Assembly: GCF_019097595.1 (NCBI RefSeq)
Contig: NC_080716.1
Coordinates: 31,070,901-31,134,900 of the forward strand
DNA length: 64,000 nucleotides
DNA from: Hemibagrus wyckioides
Lineage: Eukaryota > Chordata > Actinopteri > Siluriformes > Bagridae
Reading direction: 5' to 3'
In this document: in pieces, positions 33,984 to 46,981 of the stretch
Numbering within the stretch: the first letter of the stretch is position 1
How the letters are laid out: each line of letters begins with the position of its first letter
The notes under the pieces: model-generated
Seen by the model: only the letters and a program-made list of their open reading frames with translations
What the model was told of the DNA's origin: nothing
The model's database searches: none
Translations under genes and position numbers: made by a program

Positions 33984-36621
33984 CTAGTCTTGGACTTGAG
34001 TCAATGGACAGATGATCAGTGGTGCTGAGTTTTCCAGGCAGGGGCTGAAGAATGGGTAAAGTTTCTCAGTAAAAGTCTGACCAGTGAAAGAGTACATATG
34101 AGACTTTGCATCAACATCATAGTAGGAGATCAGACCTTCCTCATAATCCACAAACACCCCCACCTTCTGAGGCGCCTGTTTCAAGGAAAGAGGGATGGGG
34201 GGAGTATCCAGAGCTACATATTCAGCCTGGTTATCAGACACACACCAAAATCCATTTTCAGGGCATGCTGTAATTATTCCCTTCCTATTAACAGACTGTC
34301 TGACCACTCCTAAATCCCACTTGGTCTTCCCTTTGACCAGCACCTCGTAGTAAAATCTTCCTGTGGAGAATCCCTCCTTCCCGAGCACACAGACACAACG
34401 ATCAAACCTCTCTGGATTATCAGGGAGATTCTTTATTCTGTTTTCACATATCACCTCTGTGCCATCATTAGACAGTGTGAGAGAAGGATTAGCTGTGTCA
34501 GGATCCAGAGTTACATCCACTAAGAAAAAGAAACACAATGTACACTTACAGTATACAGTCATTATACTCATGTAATTCTATAGGTAAATATATCCCACTG
34601 ACCTGCATGTTGCCGGATTATTTGTAGTTCTGTTTGTAAGAGATAAACAATGAGTATTATCTGCAAGATTCGAATGGACATACATAGTATAATATGGTTT
34701 ATAAGTGAAAATGGCTTTTAGCTAAGTATCTTTATTAATAAATGTGATATTGCTTGCTTTCTAAAAACCCCTTTGCTCCATAAAATCTGAGTAATAAGTA
34801 TAATACTTACCATTTTGAACAAACTTCTCCATTCCATTATTTAGTACTTCTTGTATAATTTTTCTTCTCAGTGTCTCCACACTCAGATGATTAATAGTGA
34901 CATGAGTCCAGTCCTGGGTGTGTGGAGGGCTGCACAGTGACGGGTAAATCTACAGTACAGCAGGAGAGAGGAGAAATCCCTCAGCATGGGGACTGCTGTC
35001 CTGTCATGTGCTGCATTGCTATTGAGAAACAGAGGGACTCTGACCTTTAGGAGGTGGAGGTGATCCTCAGTGTGTAAGAACTTCTCCAGCTCAGTGTTTC
35101 TCCTCTTTAGCTCAGTGATTTCCTGCTCCAGCTCTTTAATGAATTCTTCAGCCTGCTTCTCTTCTGCTTTCTTCCTTTTCTCCAGCTCAGCCTGGCTTCT
35201 CTCAGTGTAGAGCATCAGAGTTCTGCAGATCTCCACCAGATCTCCTTTCTCCTTCTCTTTGGTGTCCTACAGGAATTCAATCAATGGATTTCTGGAAAAA
35301 TCTTATAAATGCAGTTGTGGTCTTCAAACAATTTTTAAGAGTGTCAGTAAAGATGAGGTGTTCCAAATATTGTAAGATCATTGGGTTCTTATTTCTTTAA
35401 TTCCATTTTTAAAACAGCATCTAAATTATGATGCTAATATTTTGAAGGCCTTTGATTCCTCAACAATGAATCCTTAGTCATCTTTTAAACAATTAATCAG
35501 CATTGTTTTTGAGCTAATAATTTATGCACTTATTTTTTTTCTTTTCTTTTTTTCAAACCCATTCTTCTAGCATTTTCTAGAAAAGTTTGAGACTAGCATA
35601 CTTTTGGTGTATATTGAAAGAAGTTTTTAGATTCATGTCTGTACATAATCAAGGCCCAACCTTAGGCATGAAAGAGAGTTTGACTGAGAAGGCTTTTCAT
35701 GAAGATCACTTGACTGTTATCTGAGAATTATTGCTGTAATATATTTTTGTCCATTAAATATGCATTATTTCTATATTTCTGTGTGCATCATTAATCTATG
35801 CATAGCTTTTATTCCATGATTTTTGTTTAAGCTGGTGAAATATTAGTACTCATGCAGTTTTGCTGTGTGTTTTACTATGAACACTTACTTTATTAAGTTC
35901 CATAGCATGTCTGATTTCTTCAATCTTCTTCAGCCGTTCCTGGATCATCTGCTGAATGAATTTGTGTATCATCCACAACTCGGTCTATAAGAAAACAAAA
36001 CGTAGTAATGACATTTTTGGATTTTTAACATTCAATTTAGTCATTCTCTGTCTAAAGGTCTCTCACCTTATTATCTTTACTCTCCTCCTCTACAGAAACA
36101 GTGTTATGAGTTTTGTGCTCTCCCTCAGTACAGAACTGACACACACACATCTGGTCATCTCTACAGAACAGCTCCAGGGGTCTCTCATGTTTCTGACAGA
36201 TGTAGTCCTCCAGGTTCTCCACAGGGTCTATTAATTTGTGCTTCATGAGTTTAGCTGTAGTTTTATGAGGCATCAGATGAGTGTTACAGTAAGAAACTCC
36301 ACAGTGCAGACAGGACTTTAGAGCCTCCAGCTTTTCCTCAGTGCAGGAGTCACACAGAATCTTCTTAGTCTTGGAGGGAAGCTGCTCCTTGAACTGAGCA
36401 GCAAGTGACGAAATAAACGTATTCACACGTAGTTCAGGATGTTTAGGGAATTCCTCCTTACACACTGGACACTGGCAGTGTGAACTGCTGTCCCAGAACT
36501 CTTTGAGACAGATCATACAGACGTTGTGTCCACATGAAGTAGTGACTGGATCAGTGAACACATCCAGACAGATGGAGCACTGAAGCTGATCTTCTGATAG
36601 CAGACTTCTGGAGGAAGCCAT
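33984..36621 (-). CDS. TRIM gene E: finTRIM/TRIM25-like E3 ubiquitin ligase
   Basis: Exons in transcript order are 36621-36067, 35984-35889, 35266-35045, 34949-34811, 34629-34603 and 34519-33984 (524 aa), all in phase. The ATG is two bases after the acceptor. RING ligands are CSIC, CGHNVC, CMIC and CPVC. The B-box begins with LCDSCTEEKLEALKSC, and B-box 2 includes CQKH and CQFC. The coiled-coil exon is 12 bp shorter than in A-D (222 bp). PRY/SPRY is complete, from VDVTLDPDTANP to VDYEEGLISYYDVD. Intron 2 is unusually long (622 bp) and the first intron contains a gypsy fragment. The E front half is closest to D and F. Confidence 0.93.
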
Positions 36622-36705
36622 GACTGACACAGGGGGTACAAAAATGAGTTTAATTTAAGACAACATCCCACATTCAGCACAACACTGTATTTTCACAATT
36701 CTAAA

Positions 36706-37300
36706 ATGTTACCACCACCCAATCAGAACTACAACATCCATAACAGAGAGCTGCTGGCAGTCAAGGTGGCATTAGATAAGTGGTGTCATGGGTTGGAGGA
36801 TCCACTTTACTGTTTACAAGTTTCACAGATTGTAAAAACCTCAAAACAGCTAAATGCTTTCAATCCATGCCAAGCTTGCTGGACACTGTCCTTTGCCACG
36901 TTTAATTTTTACCCTCTCCTACCAGCCATGTTCCAAAAACACCAAGGTTGACTCTTTGTTCCAGCTGTACATGGCAGATTCCAAAAAGGTGAGCAAGAAA
37001 CACATGCTCCCACCATCATCTATGAGATTGCACACATACCCAATCAAGAAATCCCTCGCTCATATCTTCCAGACAGGAAGTTTGTGCCCCCTTCCCAGCG
37101 TGACAGGCTCATCACCTAGGCACATACCACACTAGCCACAAGTCACCCTACTATATATCATACATGCAGAGGTTTATGTCCTTCTGCTCAGACTGCACAA
37201 AAGCCAAGGTTTCTTGCATTTTGCCAGCAGGAAAACTGGACTGGTGTCACTGTCCACACCCTGGTCCTTTTATTCTGTGCCAAAAATCAGGAAGACTGGG
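36706..37300 (+). mobile_element. Ty3/gypsy fragment: RNase H to integrase start
   Basis: Broken plus-strand frames read NYNIHNRELLAVKVALDKW (RNase H), then a KQLNAFNPCQACWTLSFATF-like tether region, KNTKVDSLFQLY, and SFCSDCTKAKVSC near 37185-37215 (integrase zinc-finger end). The order RNase H then integrase is the ordinary gypsy order, so this is a different lineage from the 11-13 kb element. It is inserted in the first intron of gene E, antisense to it. Sequence from 37300 to 37830 shows nothing I recognise. Confidence 0.75.
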
Positions 37301-37832
37301 CTCAGGTTCTACCAGGTAATATGCCTAAAACTCCCTAAGACACAGTGTGGGCTCAGCTACCAGCTTGCTTTGTTCCCTAGAATACCAACTTCACCTACTA
37401 ATATGGTCTCCGTGGGGTATACGTCCCATAGCACACACACCTTGACATGTTCTAAGTCACTTAACTTCTTATCATGCACACCTAATCTTTGTGTTATATT
37501 TCTTCTTGACAAAAGCAGGAAGAAAAATATTTGACATAACAGCCCCAGTTTATTGCCAATAATAAATGAAACTAGTACAACTCCACTTACTACAGGTACA
37601 AACCAAGCCACCAATGTCATCAGAGATGCCTCACCAGCTAAAAAGAGGAACTCTACCTTATGAGTTAAAAAAACAAAACTGAAACATGTGCTATATGATT
37701 TGCCACACATTATCTTTCTCATAATCAGCTTCTTATATCTGCTCTTATATCTGCATCTTATGTTAAACTTCGATAGTACATTAGACATTGTATAAGAAGT
37801 TAATATCAAAATTGTTCTGAACATTAAGTTAC

Positions 37833-37990
37833 CTGTGCTGATTTTTTTAAAGAAAAACTGAAAAGCTTTAACCAGGAGATTGTGTTCTGCTGAAAGGAAA
37901 GGAATTCTGCTTTCATTTCTCCAAAGTGACATCACAAGGCCACTCCTACGGACTGTCTTTTTCATGGTACATTTCTAGTTATACATTGTT
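37833..37990 (-). promoter_or_regulatory. Gene E promoter and non-coding first exon
   Basis: The first exon ends at 37833 (ATCAGCACAG before GTAACTT) and closely matches the gene F promoter. An ATF/CRE-like TGACATCA lies at 37927-37934. Just downstream on the sense strand AGAAATGAAA (37911-37920) contains an AANNGAAA interferon-regulatory-factor core. No good CTCF-like site is left here. Confidence 0.55.
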
Positions 37991-39086
37991 ACTTCATATC
38001 AGTTTTGGTCAGACTTTTTCAACCAGAGTCTGTCTTTTACTTTTCTTATCATTTCATTATTGTGTGTAATTCAGAGTGTTTCTATTGAATGAAATAAACA
38101 ATCATGGATGTGTCATTCCTGCATTACACAAAATGCGTGACCTGTTCAAATGTGTGATCTGTTTTGTTTTGTTTGAACAAGACAGGTTATGAACAGGTCA
38201 GCTTACAGAGTACGCAAGAACAAAAAAAAAAACAGTTAACAAGTGAGTAAACAATCCAATTTATGTAATACAGTTAGCAAAACTGTTAGGAGCACTTTAC
38301 ACATATATATATATATATCTTCCCTTTCCTCTTAACGGACTCTTTGACCACCACTCCTAAAACCCACTCAGTCCCTCTGACCTGCACATTATAGTATAAC
38401 TCCTCCTTTCCCAACACACAGACACAACGATCACAACAACCTCTCTGGATTATCAGGGAGATTTTGTCTCTTCTTTCCACATGTAACTTGTTTCCCATAA
38501 TCAGACAGGATGAGTTCAGGATTCACTGTATATATGTACATATTGTGTAAAACTGAATATTTATGTGTGATCAGTGAATTCTCACAAACCTGCAAATTGC
38601 TGAAATCCTTTTAGTTCTGTTTGGAAGAGAATAATGGGTAATATTATTTGCTGGTATGATTAAATGTGCATTAATTAAATGCCTATAATTATATTGAGGC
38701 ACTGTAACATTAGCACCAGAAGTTTGAAAGTTGAGATGTGGAGCTGCTGCAGATCTAACTTGTTCCAGCACATTCCACAGAGCCTTGATTTTGGGAATTT
38801 TATGGCTAGGACATCAACTCTTCTTCATGTTCCTCAAACTGCAATTGGGAATACTCTTGACATGATGGAGTTCAGCTGGTCTTTAGGTAGGTACAATATG
38901 TCAAACTGATATCCACATGAAAGCCTCAACCTAGGATTTTCCACCAGAACATTGATCCACCGTCAGGGCATCATGGTGCTATATCTTTACCAGGTAAACA
39001 CCTCATATGTACATGGCCATTTATATGATGTTAAAGAACATGGGATTTGTTGGACCAGGCAACCTTCAAGGTCTACTCAAATGTGT

Positions 39087-39312
39087 CCATTGGTCCAGCA
39101 GCAGGGTCCCTTGCTCTCATTTTCATGGCCTGGGCTCAATTCCCAGGCAGGGAGCTAACCCAGCCACTGTGGGATTAACTCTTAGTCCCAGTCCCAAGAT
39201 TGGATAAAATGGGAAAGTTGAATCAGGAAGGGCACCCAGCCTAAAACCTGTGCCAAATAAAATAGTAGGGGCGACCCCTATGCTGGGGAAGAGCCGAAAG
39301 AACAACAACAAC
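39087..39312 (+). mobile_element. tRNA-derived SINE copy 1
   Basis: The head reads TGGTCCAGCAGCAGGGTCCC with a B-box-like 'ctcaattcccag', then a body shared with 52648-52892 ('ggagctaacccagccactg...'). The tail is GGGGCGACCCC... GAAAGAACAACAACAAC. It lies inside intron 4 of gene F. Confidence 0.75.
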
Positions 39313-39748
39313 ATCTAGTACTAATTGTGCAGGTTTGACCTTCTTCTCTTGAATGTACTCTTTTTAAAATTGTAAAAACGTGTTTGATTTTACTCCTAAT
39401 TTAAGAACAATCCTACTGCAAAAAAGAAACTGTCCTGAAATAATATATCCATTTTCTTGATTAAAATACAATGAAAAGAGTCAATTGTTTAATCCAAAAA
39501 AAGAGACATGAACTCCGTAATTGACAAGTCCTAACAAAAGGTAGTGAGACTATGATTCTTTGAAATGAGCTACTAAAGATTCCTTCACAGGGTTGCCTGG
39601 TTCTTGCAAGGTTCCTCTGTCTGACAGGGTGATGATTTGGCTGTGACAGTGTCTGAGTTGTTTAAATGTACACCAAATGACACTCAGAAGCTCCACTCTA
39701 TGGCTTTATGTCTTTTTTACTGGTTGTCTGTTTTTGACAATTCAGTTA

Positions 39749-40358
39749 CAGTGGAATGCACAATTCATTACATACGAATGCCCTCCCTTATGAATTTTCA
39801 CCTTAAGAATTGAAAGTTTGCAAGAAATTTGCATCTGCATACAAAGCATTTTCTGCATACGAACAGACCAAACCGAATGGCAGCTGAGTTGCTCGTACAT
39901 CCGGGAGCCATTCAAAACTTGTTTGCATCATTGGAAAGCCAAACAAAGCCAACCGAAGTGAGTTTACGAATTTTATCATTTTATATTTTTTTCAGTCAGT
40001 AAAAGCTGTTTGGAAAGATTCAACGCACGATACCAACATTGCCTTTGACATGCGTTCAAGAGCTAGGTGTTTTTTGGCCATTGTTGTTGTTGACAGATTG
40101 GTGGTGTGGGTGGTCTGTTCTATTTTTAGCCCAAGCTTGGTGGCACGGCTTCCTGTGAAGACCCTTGACATGGAAGGCTTGGCTTGGATCACTTCTTTGT
40201 AAGCAGCCATACAGTTTACATATGCTTTGTATTGGGAATATTGGTCATATTTTTGGGTGGCTGGAACGGATTATGGGAAAATTTGTTTCACAATACAAAT
40301 TTTCACCTTAAGAACTCGCCTCCAGAACAAATTATATTTGTAGGTTGAGGTTCCATTG
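39749..40358. mobile_element. Non-autonomous pogo/Tigger-like DNA element
   Basis: It is flanked by TA on both sides. The ends read CAGTGGAATGC and, inverted, CAATGGAACCTCAACC, with further inverted similarity in TTTTCACCTTAAGAA on both sides. It is 610 bp long. A minus-strand frame (40210-39992) may be an eroded transposase piece, but I see no catalytic motif. It is inserted in intron 4 of gene F. Confidence 0.65.
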
Positions 40359-42061
40359 TATTTTAGGTTTTGTATCAATAAATTATAAGCAGGGAAAAAT
40401 TAATATCAGACAAAGAGACCACTTTAACCCAAACATAAAAATCTTATAACAGTGAATACTTACTGATCCCATCAATTGCGTCTACTTCCGTATTGAGCAT
40501 CTCCTGAATCTTTATTCTAAACAGAGTCACCACACTCAGAGGAGAGTTAATGCTCAAATCAATCCAGTTCTGGGTGTGTGGGGGAATGCGGAGAGCCGGG
40601 TAAATCTACAGTACAGCAGGAAAGAGAAGAAATCCCTCAGCATGGGGACTGCTGTCCTGTCATGTGCTGCATTGCTATTGAGAAACAGAGGGACTCTGAC
40701 CTGTAGGAGGTGGAGGTGATCCTCAGTGTGTGAGAGCTTCTCCAGCTCAGTGTTTCTCTTCTTTAGCTCAGTGATTTCCTGCTCCAGCTCTTTAATGAAC
40801 TCTTCAGCCCGCCTCTCTGCTGCTTTGTGCTTCTCCTCCATCACTTTAGGCAACTCAACCTGGCTTCTCTCAGTGCAGCATATCAGAGTACTGAAGATCT
40901 CCACAACATCTGCCTTCACTGTGATTTTCTGCAGGAGATCCAAATTTTAACAGGAATTTTATGCTTTTTTATTTTAATGAATAAAATTTTTATTTCATTT
41001 TATTCGACTTACTTTATTGAGCTCTACAGAGTGTTTGAGTTCTTCAATCTTCCTCAGTCTGTCCAGGATCATCTCCTCAGATTTTGCTTGCATCAAGCAC
41101 AACTCAGTCTACAAGAAAAGGTGAGTCATAAAAAATCACTTCTTGTTCTACAGAAGTTTGATAATTTATTATAACCTCTTTTCTAAATCTTTGTCACCTT
41201 AATTGATTCAACTTCCTTCCCTATAGGAACAGTTTTGTGCATTTTGTGCTTTCCCTCAGTACAGAACTGACACACACATGTCTGGTCATCTCTACAGAAC
41301 AGCTCCAGGGGTCTCTCATGTTTCTGACAGATGTAGTCCTCCAGGTTCTCCACAGGGTCTATCAGTTTGTGCTTCATGAGTTTAGCTGTAGTTTTATGAG
41401 GCATCAGATGAGTGTTACAGTAAGAAACTCCACAGTGAAGACATGATTTTAGAGCCTCCAGCTTTTCCTCAGTGCAGGAGTCACACAGAATCTTCTTAGT
41501 CTTGGAGAGAAGCTGCTCCTTGAACTGAGCAACAAGTGATGAAATGAACGTATTCACATGTAGTTCTGGACGTTTATGGAATTCCTCCTTACACACTGGA
41601 CACTGGCAGTGTGAACTGCTGTCCCAGAACTCTTTGAGACAGATCATACAGAAGTTGTGTCCACATGAAGTAGAGACTGGATCAGTGAACACATCCAGAC
41701 AGATGGGACACTGGAGCTGATCTTCTGATAGCAGACTTCTCTTGGAAGCCATGACTGACACAGGGGGTACAAGGTCTTTAATTTAAGACAACAAAATACA
41801 TCCCACATTCAGCACAACACAACATTTCTGATATATGGAAGAGAATATCTGACATAACAGAAACAGTTTAAATTAATTGGAAAATTTACTTTATATGAAG
41901 AATGCAAAACACTAAACATTAATAAAATAATTGATTTATTAAGTAAACCAGTACAAGAACACCCAGAGAGTCATTTTATCTCTGCCAAAACCAGCTTCAT
42001 AGATCTGTTCACTGCTCTGTTTATATAAAAATAATGGTTTATGTTCTGAACATAAAGTTAC

Positions 42062-42251
42062 CTGTGCTGATGTTTAAAGAAAGACCGAAAAAGTTTTACA
42101 CTGGAGATTGTGTCCTGATGAAAGGAAAGGATTTCTGATTAGGAAGTGTCTTTGTGTTTAGCTTTCATTTCTCCAAAGTGACATCACAAGGTCACTCCCA
42201 GAGCCTTTTTCGTGGTAGATTTCTAGTGCACATTTTCACCATCAGATGGCA
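42062..42251 (-). promoter_or_regulatory. Gene F promoter and non-coding first exon
   Basis: The first exon ends at 42062 (CAGCACAG before GTAAC). TGACATCA is at 42179-42186, AGAAATGAAA (IRF core) near 42162-42171, and a near-perfect CTCF-like CCATCAGATGGCA at 42239-42251. The order and spacing match the other TRIM promoters in the window. Confidence 0.55.
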
Positions 42252-42434
42252 GACATTTGCCATTTATATCTTGTTTCTTAGGTATACAGTATAAATATTG
42301 TGTTAATATTGCTCTATTTTAAACAGTGAATATGCTGGTTTAAAAAAAAAGATATTGTACTGTTATAAATTACTCTTTTTTAATAAATGTTTAATTGTTG
42401 TGCTTTAAAAAAAAGCTAAATATATATATATATA

Positions 42435-43690
42435 CAGGGGTTGGACAATGACACTGAAACACTGGCCAATTTAGTGTTGGAGGTTTCATGGCTAAATTTG
42501 ACCAGCCTGGTGGCCAATCTTCATTGATTGCACATTCCACCAGTAAGAGCAGAGTGTGAAGGTTTAATTAGCAGAGTAATAGCACAGTTTTGCTTAAAAT
42601 ATTGCAATGCACACAACATTATGGGAGACATATCAGAGTTCAAAAGAGGACAAATTGTTGGTGCACGTCTCGCTGGCGCATCTGTGACTAAGACAGCAAG
42701 TCTTTGTGATGTATCAAGAGCCACGGTATCCAGGGTAATGTCAGCATACCACCAAGAAGGACGAACCACATCCAACAGGAGTAACTGTGGACGCAAGAGG
42801 AAGCTGTCTGAAAGGGATGTCTGGGTGCTAACCCGGATTGTATCCAAAAAACAGCTGCCCAACTCACTGCAGAATTAAATGTGCACCTCAACTCTCCTGT
42901 TTCCACCAAAACTGTCCGTCGGGAGCTCCACAGCGTCAATGTACATGGCCGGGCTGCTATAGCCAAACCTTTGGTCACTCGTGCCAATGCCAAACGTCAG
43001 TTTCAGTGGTGCCAGCAGCGAAAATCTTGGGCTGTGGACAATGTGAAACATGTATTGTTCTCTGATGAGTCCACCTTCACTGTCTTTCCCACATCCGGGA
43101 GAGTTACGGTGTGGAGAAGCCCCAAAGAAGCGTAGCACCCAGACTGTTGCATGCCCAGAGTGAAGCATGGGGGTGGATCAGTGATGGTTTGGGCTGCAAT
43201 ATCATGGCATTCCCTAGGCCCAATACTTGTGCTAGATGGGTGCGTCACTGCCAAGGACTACCGAACCATTCTGGAGGACCATGTGCACCCAGTGGTTCAA
43301 ACATTGTATCCTGAAGGCGATGCCGTGTATCAGGATGATAACACAGCAAGACTGGTGACAGAGTGGTTTAATGAACATGAAAGTGAAGTTGAACATCTCC
43401 CATGGCCTGCACAGTCACCAGATCTAAATATTATTGAGCCACATTGGGGTGTTTTGGAGGAGTGAGTCAGGAAACGTTTTCCTCCACCAGCATCACATAG
43501 TGACCTGGCCACTGTTCTGCAAGAAGAATGGCTCAAAATCCCTCTGGCCACTGTGCAGGACTTGTATCTGTCATTCCCAAGACGAACTGATGCTGTATTG
43601 GCCTACTGGCTGCAAAAGGACGCCCTACACCATACTAATGAATTATTGTGGTCTAAAACCAGGCGTTTCAGTTTCATTGTCCAACCCCTG
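42435..43690 (+). mobile_element. Tc1/mariner-like transposon with short inverted repeats, inactive
   Basis: It is flanked by TA inside a TA microsatellite. Ends of about 27 bp read CAGGGGTTGGACAATGACAC and its inverse. Plus-strand transposase pieces carry a helix-turn-helix (VTKTASLCDVSRATVSRVMS), SDEST at about 43060, HGGGSVMVWAAIS, YQDDNTARL at about 43330 and LNIIEPHW at about 43425. A frameshift in an A run near 42848 and stops after SPKEA and after GVLEE break it. The size (1256 bp) is full length for the type. Confidence 0.92.
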
Positions 43691-44008
43691 TATATATATA
43701 TATATATATATAGGGAGTTATTTTTTAAAAATGAGAGGTTTTCTTATAATGCACTGTTTTTAAATGAATTGGGGTTTTCTTGTTATTAAAACAAGAAGAA
43801 GAAGAAAAGTTTTCTTGGCAGCAAGGAAAAAAAATTGTCATTTGTATCATTCTCTTTATATAGAAATGTTTCTTTTTTACAAATAGATGCTGATGGGATT
43901 TTTTTCCTCGCTGGCAACATCTGTACTGTAGAAAAGCAGACAAGAGCAATTTTTGATTATTATGTTTTATTGAACAGATCCAACCATTAGAACAAACCTA
44001 TACAGTAA

Positions 44009-44039
<31 letters not shown>

Positions 44040-45059
44040 CCACACAGGTTAAGTGCAGTTTGCTTTCTGCATCTTGAGTCATTTACACATAAACAAAGAA
44101 ACAAAGCATATTAAACAAAATCCAGGTCCGCTAAAAATGTGCAGTCAGGTTTCAAAATGTAACTCACTGGAACTTTCTTTAGAAAGGACAAAAATGCTGA
44201 CGCAGAAACATGCCCTTATTCCCTTTAATTCCACCAGAAATGTGGGGGGGGAGTAAATGCCACTTTACTACCTCATTACCTACAAACTACTGTTAAGCCA
44301 AATATGTGCATATAGAGGTACAAAACATTTCCTTGCCTCAAAAATATTTCAAAAGTCTCCTTTTTTACTTTCACATTAGGGCCAAAATGAAACCAGGGAC
44401 GGTATAAAGTTGAGGTTAAGACGAGGATTTAGGAGAAATCTAAGTGATCTGAGTTGGCCTGATGAAGGAAAACCAAACCCAGTTCTCTTTTTTATTCAAA
44501 TGGAAAAATACAAACATTTAGTGCAAGTCCAGTTACAAGCTGTTACACAAACACACACTTCTCAGTTCATCAAATCTAATTTGCATAAATTCCCCCAAAA
44601 ATGAAAAATCACTGACTTTATGTTGAACAAATAAATGGTGTGAACGTTTTGGAAGCAGCGAGATGAAGATGAAGATGAGAAATTTAAACTGTGTTAGCCC
44701 TAGGGAACTCGGGAAACTCTTCTGGAACTCAGGAAACTGCATGTTTTGGTCTTTAGTGTGAAATGTGTAGTGGTGATTTTTGGGATAATTTACAGCTGGA
44801 TGTTGTTTATATACACACACACACACATGTCTATATACACCAGCCAAAGAAAAGGGGATCTCTCGTCACTTTTGGCCTAATATAGGCTTTGCACGTACAA
44901 AAGCACACCTGCAAAACTCTAATCATGAAATCGTCTAATAAATAACGAACTGCGCTGTTGATCCTAAGATCAGTACGGTTTAGTTGTTTGGATAACGCTT
45001 TGTTTCTGTCTTATTCCATCTAAATGTTTCACTGCTCAGTTTTACCTAATAATGTTGAT

Positions 45060-45880
45060 AGTAAGAGTAATTTATTAAAAGAAAAAGATATGTTGTGAGG
45101 GCTTTTTTATTATTGTTCCCACAAAAAAACTATAAACAAAGCAAACAAACAAACCCCAAAAGCTAATATTTCTTGTGGGGGCTTTTGTTTGTTTGTTTGT
45201 TTCTTACCACTCCACCTATCAAAAAAAAGACCAAAAACTAACAATGAAGGTGCCTCATGAGTTTTTTGTCCTAGCATTACAAAGCAAAAACAAACAAATG
45301 CCTCAAGAGTTTAGTTGTTGTTGTAGTTCAAATAAAGTAAGAACAAACAAAAGAATACCGAATATGTCCTAGGAGAGCTTTTTTTTATATAATATTTTAA
45401 AGCAGAACAAACAAACAAATAAATTTCTTTTTGAGGAGGCATTTTGCTATAGCATTGTCGAGCAAAACAAACAAACAAGCACATAAAAACAAATTCCTTG
45501 TGGGGCTTTTTAAAGTGTTGTAAAGTAGAGCAAACAAAAAAAGGCTTTTGTTACAGTGTTGTAAAGAAAAATGAACAATTGAACAAGCAAACAAACAAAT
45601 GGCTAGAGCATTGTAAAGCTAAACAAAAAAACAAACAAACAAACAAACAAACATCTTGGAGGGCTTTCAATACTAAAGGAAAACAAACATATGTCTTAGA
45701 GGCTTTTTGCTATAGCATTGCAAAGCAAAACAAGCAAATTAACAAATGTATAGGGGGTTGTTGCAGTGTTGTAAAGTAAAACAAACAAAAACATACAAAT
45801 GACTTGGGAAGGCTTTCTGCTATAGTGCTGTGAAAGCAAAACAAACAAACAAAGGTCTTGTGAGGGCTTTTGGCTTTAGT
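45060..45880. repeat. Degenerate minisatellite, unit about 60-75 bp
   Basis: About ten diverged units follow the pattern 'cttg-gagggctttttgctatagcattgtaaag' then '-caaaacaaacaaacaaa-'. Unit boundaries drift and the CAAA run varies in length. Open frames on both strands here are repeat artefacts. Confidence 0.8.
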
Positions 45881-46550
45881 CTCTGTCCGCCATCCTTCTT
45901 CCATTTTATTTATTTTTTTTTACAATCCCCACAAAAAACCCTGCTGTGTTTCTCCTGAATATCACACAGTAAGTGAGGAAGATCTTTCTATCCCATTTGA
46001 CTCAGTAGAGGACAGAATCCTGTGATTTCTTATTGCATCAGAAGCTGAGAATGTGGATGAAAAAATAAAGAGAAATTACAGATGGGGAATTATTGTCCCT
46101 TTGGCTGTGTGGATAAACTTGGCTACTCCTGATTTCCACGCTCATCCTGGTCATTTACACAAACTCTAACCTCATGCTCACTACCATTCTTAAGATTAAC
46201 ATAAAAATCATGGATGGGTGACAGATTCAGACCCACTACAGCACCACTCAGGCCTGAGAGAAAGAGAGCTCTATCAACTCAAACAAACAAGGAAAATGAT
46301 GGGAGGAAGAACAGAACGTATGAGACTTTATAAAGAAACAGGTAAAATATATATCACACACCACAATTACCACCACAGACATCTAAAAAGACGTGACCTC
46401 TATATTCTCTCTGAGACAGCCAATCAGAGTGCACTGACCAGTCATGTGACAGGAAGTAAAAATGGTCCCTGGGCATCAGTGAAAGTGTAAGTGCTGAGGA
46501 TGTCCCGTCATACCAAGAGACAGGACAGAGGGAGAGAAGAAACAAGACAC

Positions 46551-46555
<5 letters not shown>

Positions 46556-46581
<26 letters not shown>

Positions 46582-46661
46582 AACTCTCTTCAGCATTTAA
46601 TAAACTGATGTCTAGAGAGGGAGAAAGAGATAGATATATAGACAGATAGATGTGTGAGTGC

Positions 46662-46717
<56 letters not shown>

Positions 46718-46805
46718 AGGGGGAGTATGTGTGTGTTTGTGTGTGTGAGAGAGAGAGAGATAGAGAAAGAGGGAGTGTGTGTGTGTGTGTGTGTGTGTGT
46801 GAGCT
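46556..46805. repeat. GT/GA microsatellite cluster
   Basis: Alternating (GT)n and (GA)n tracts downstream of the sorcs2 stop codon. Confidence 0.95.
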
Positions 46806-46981
46806 AATGAGAGAGATGGTTAGAGAGGTTTTGCTGTGCTGATGGTTAATATGTGCAGTTTCACTGTTCCTCCTGTCTGGGCGTGTTAGGGTCACATGTG
46901 GGTGTGGCCTAAAAGGCTTTGTCCATTCAGGTGTGTGGAGTTAAAGGCAGCCTCCGTTCTGGTGGGCGGAGCTAAAGATCA

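Larger units (their letters stand above)
38431..41752 (-). pseudogene. TRIM gene F: RING-B-box-coiled coil gene with destroyed B30.2 domain
   Basis: Exons 1-5 are intact and in phase: 41752-41198, 41108-41013, 40928-40701, 40605-40464 and 38616-38590. They give a full RING, B-box and coiled coil. The last exon opens at 38525 in frame but has lost the LDPDT start. It hits a stop at 38431-38433 after NPERLL because of a small deletion compared with the paralogues. PRY-like sequence continues in another frame to about 38300 and ends in an AT microsatellite; the SPRY half is gone. Translation would give about 380 aa. Intron 4 has grown to 1847 bp by a SINE and a pogo-like element. It could be a dying gene or a natural RBCC-only protein; I favour the first. 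Confidence 0.8.
43712..46981. other. Region downstream of sorcs2, probably including its 3' UTR
   Basis: No coding exon was found. It contains a GT run at 44010-44033, the degenerate minisatellite at 45060-45880 and microsatellites at 46556-46805. The stop codon of sorcs2 is at 46982-46984, so the 3' UTR must extend leftwards here. I could not choose a polyadenylation site among several TTTATT sequences. Confidence 0.5.

Noticed and set aside
36622..36630. Upstream start MSVMA for genes E and F, and the longer MVYITG starts of A, B and C
   Set aside because: These codons lie in the intron before the acceptor; all genes share an ATG exactly two bases after the acceptor.
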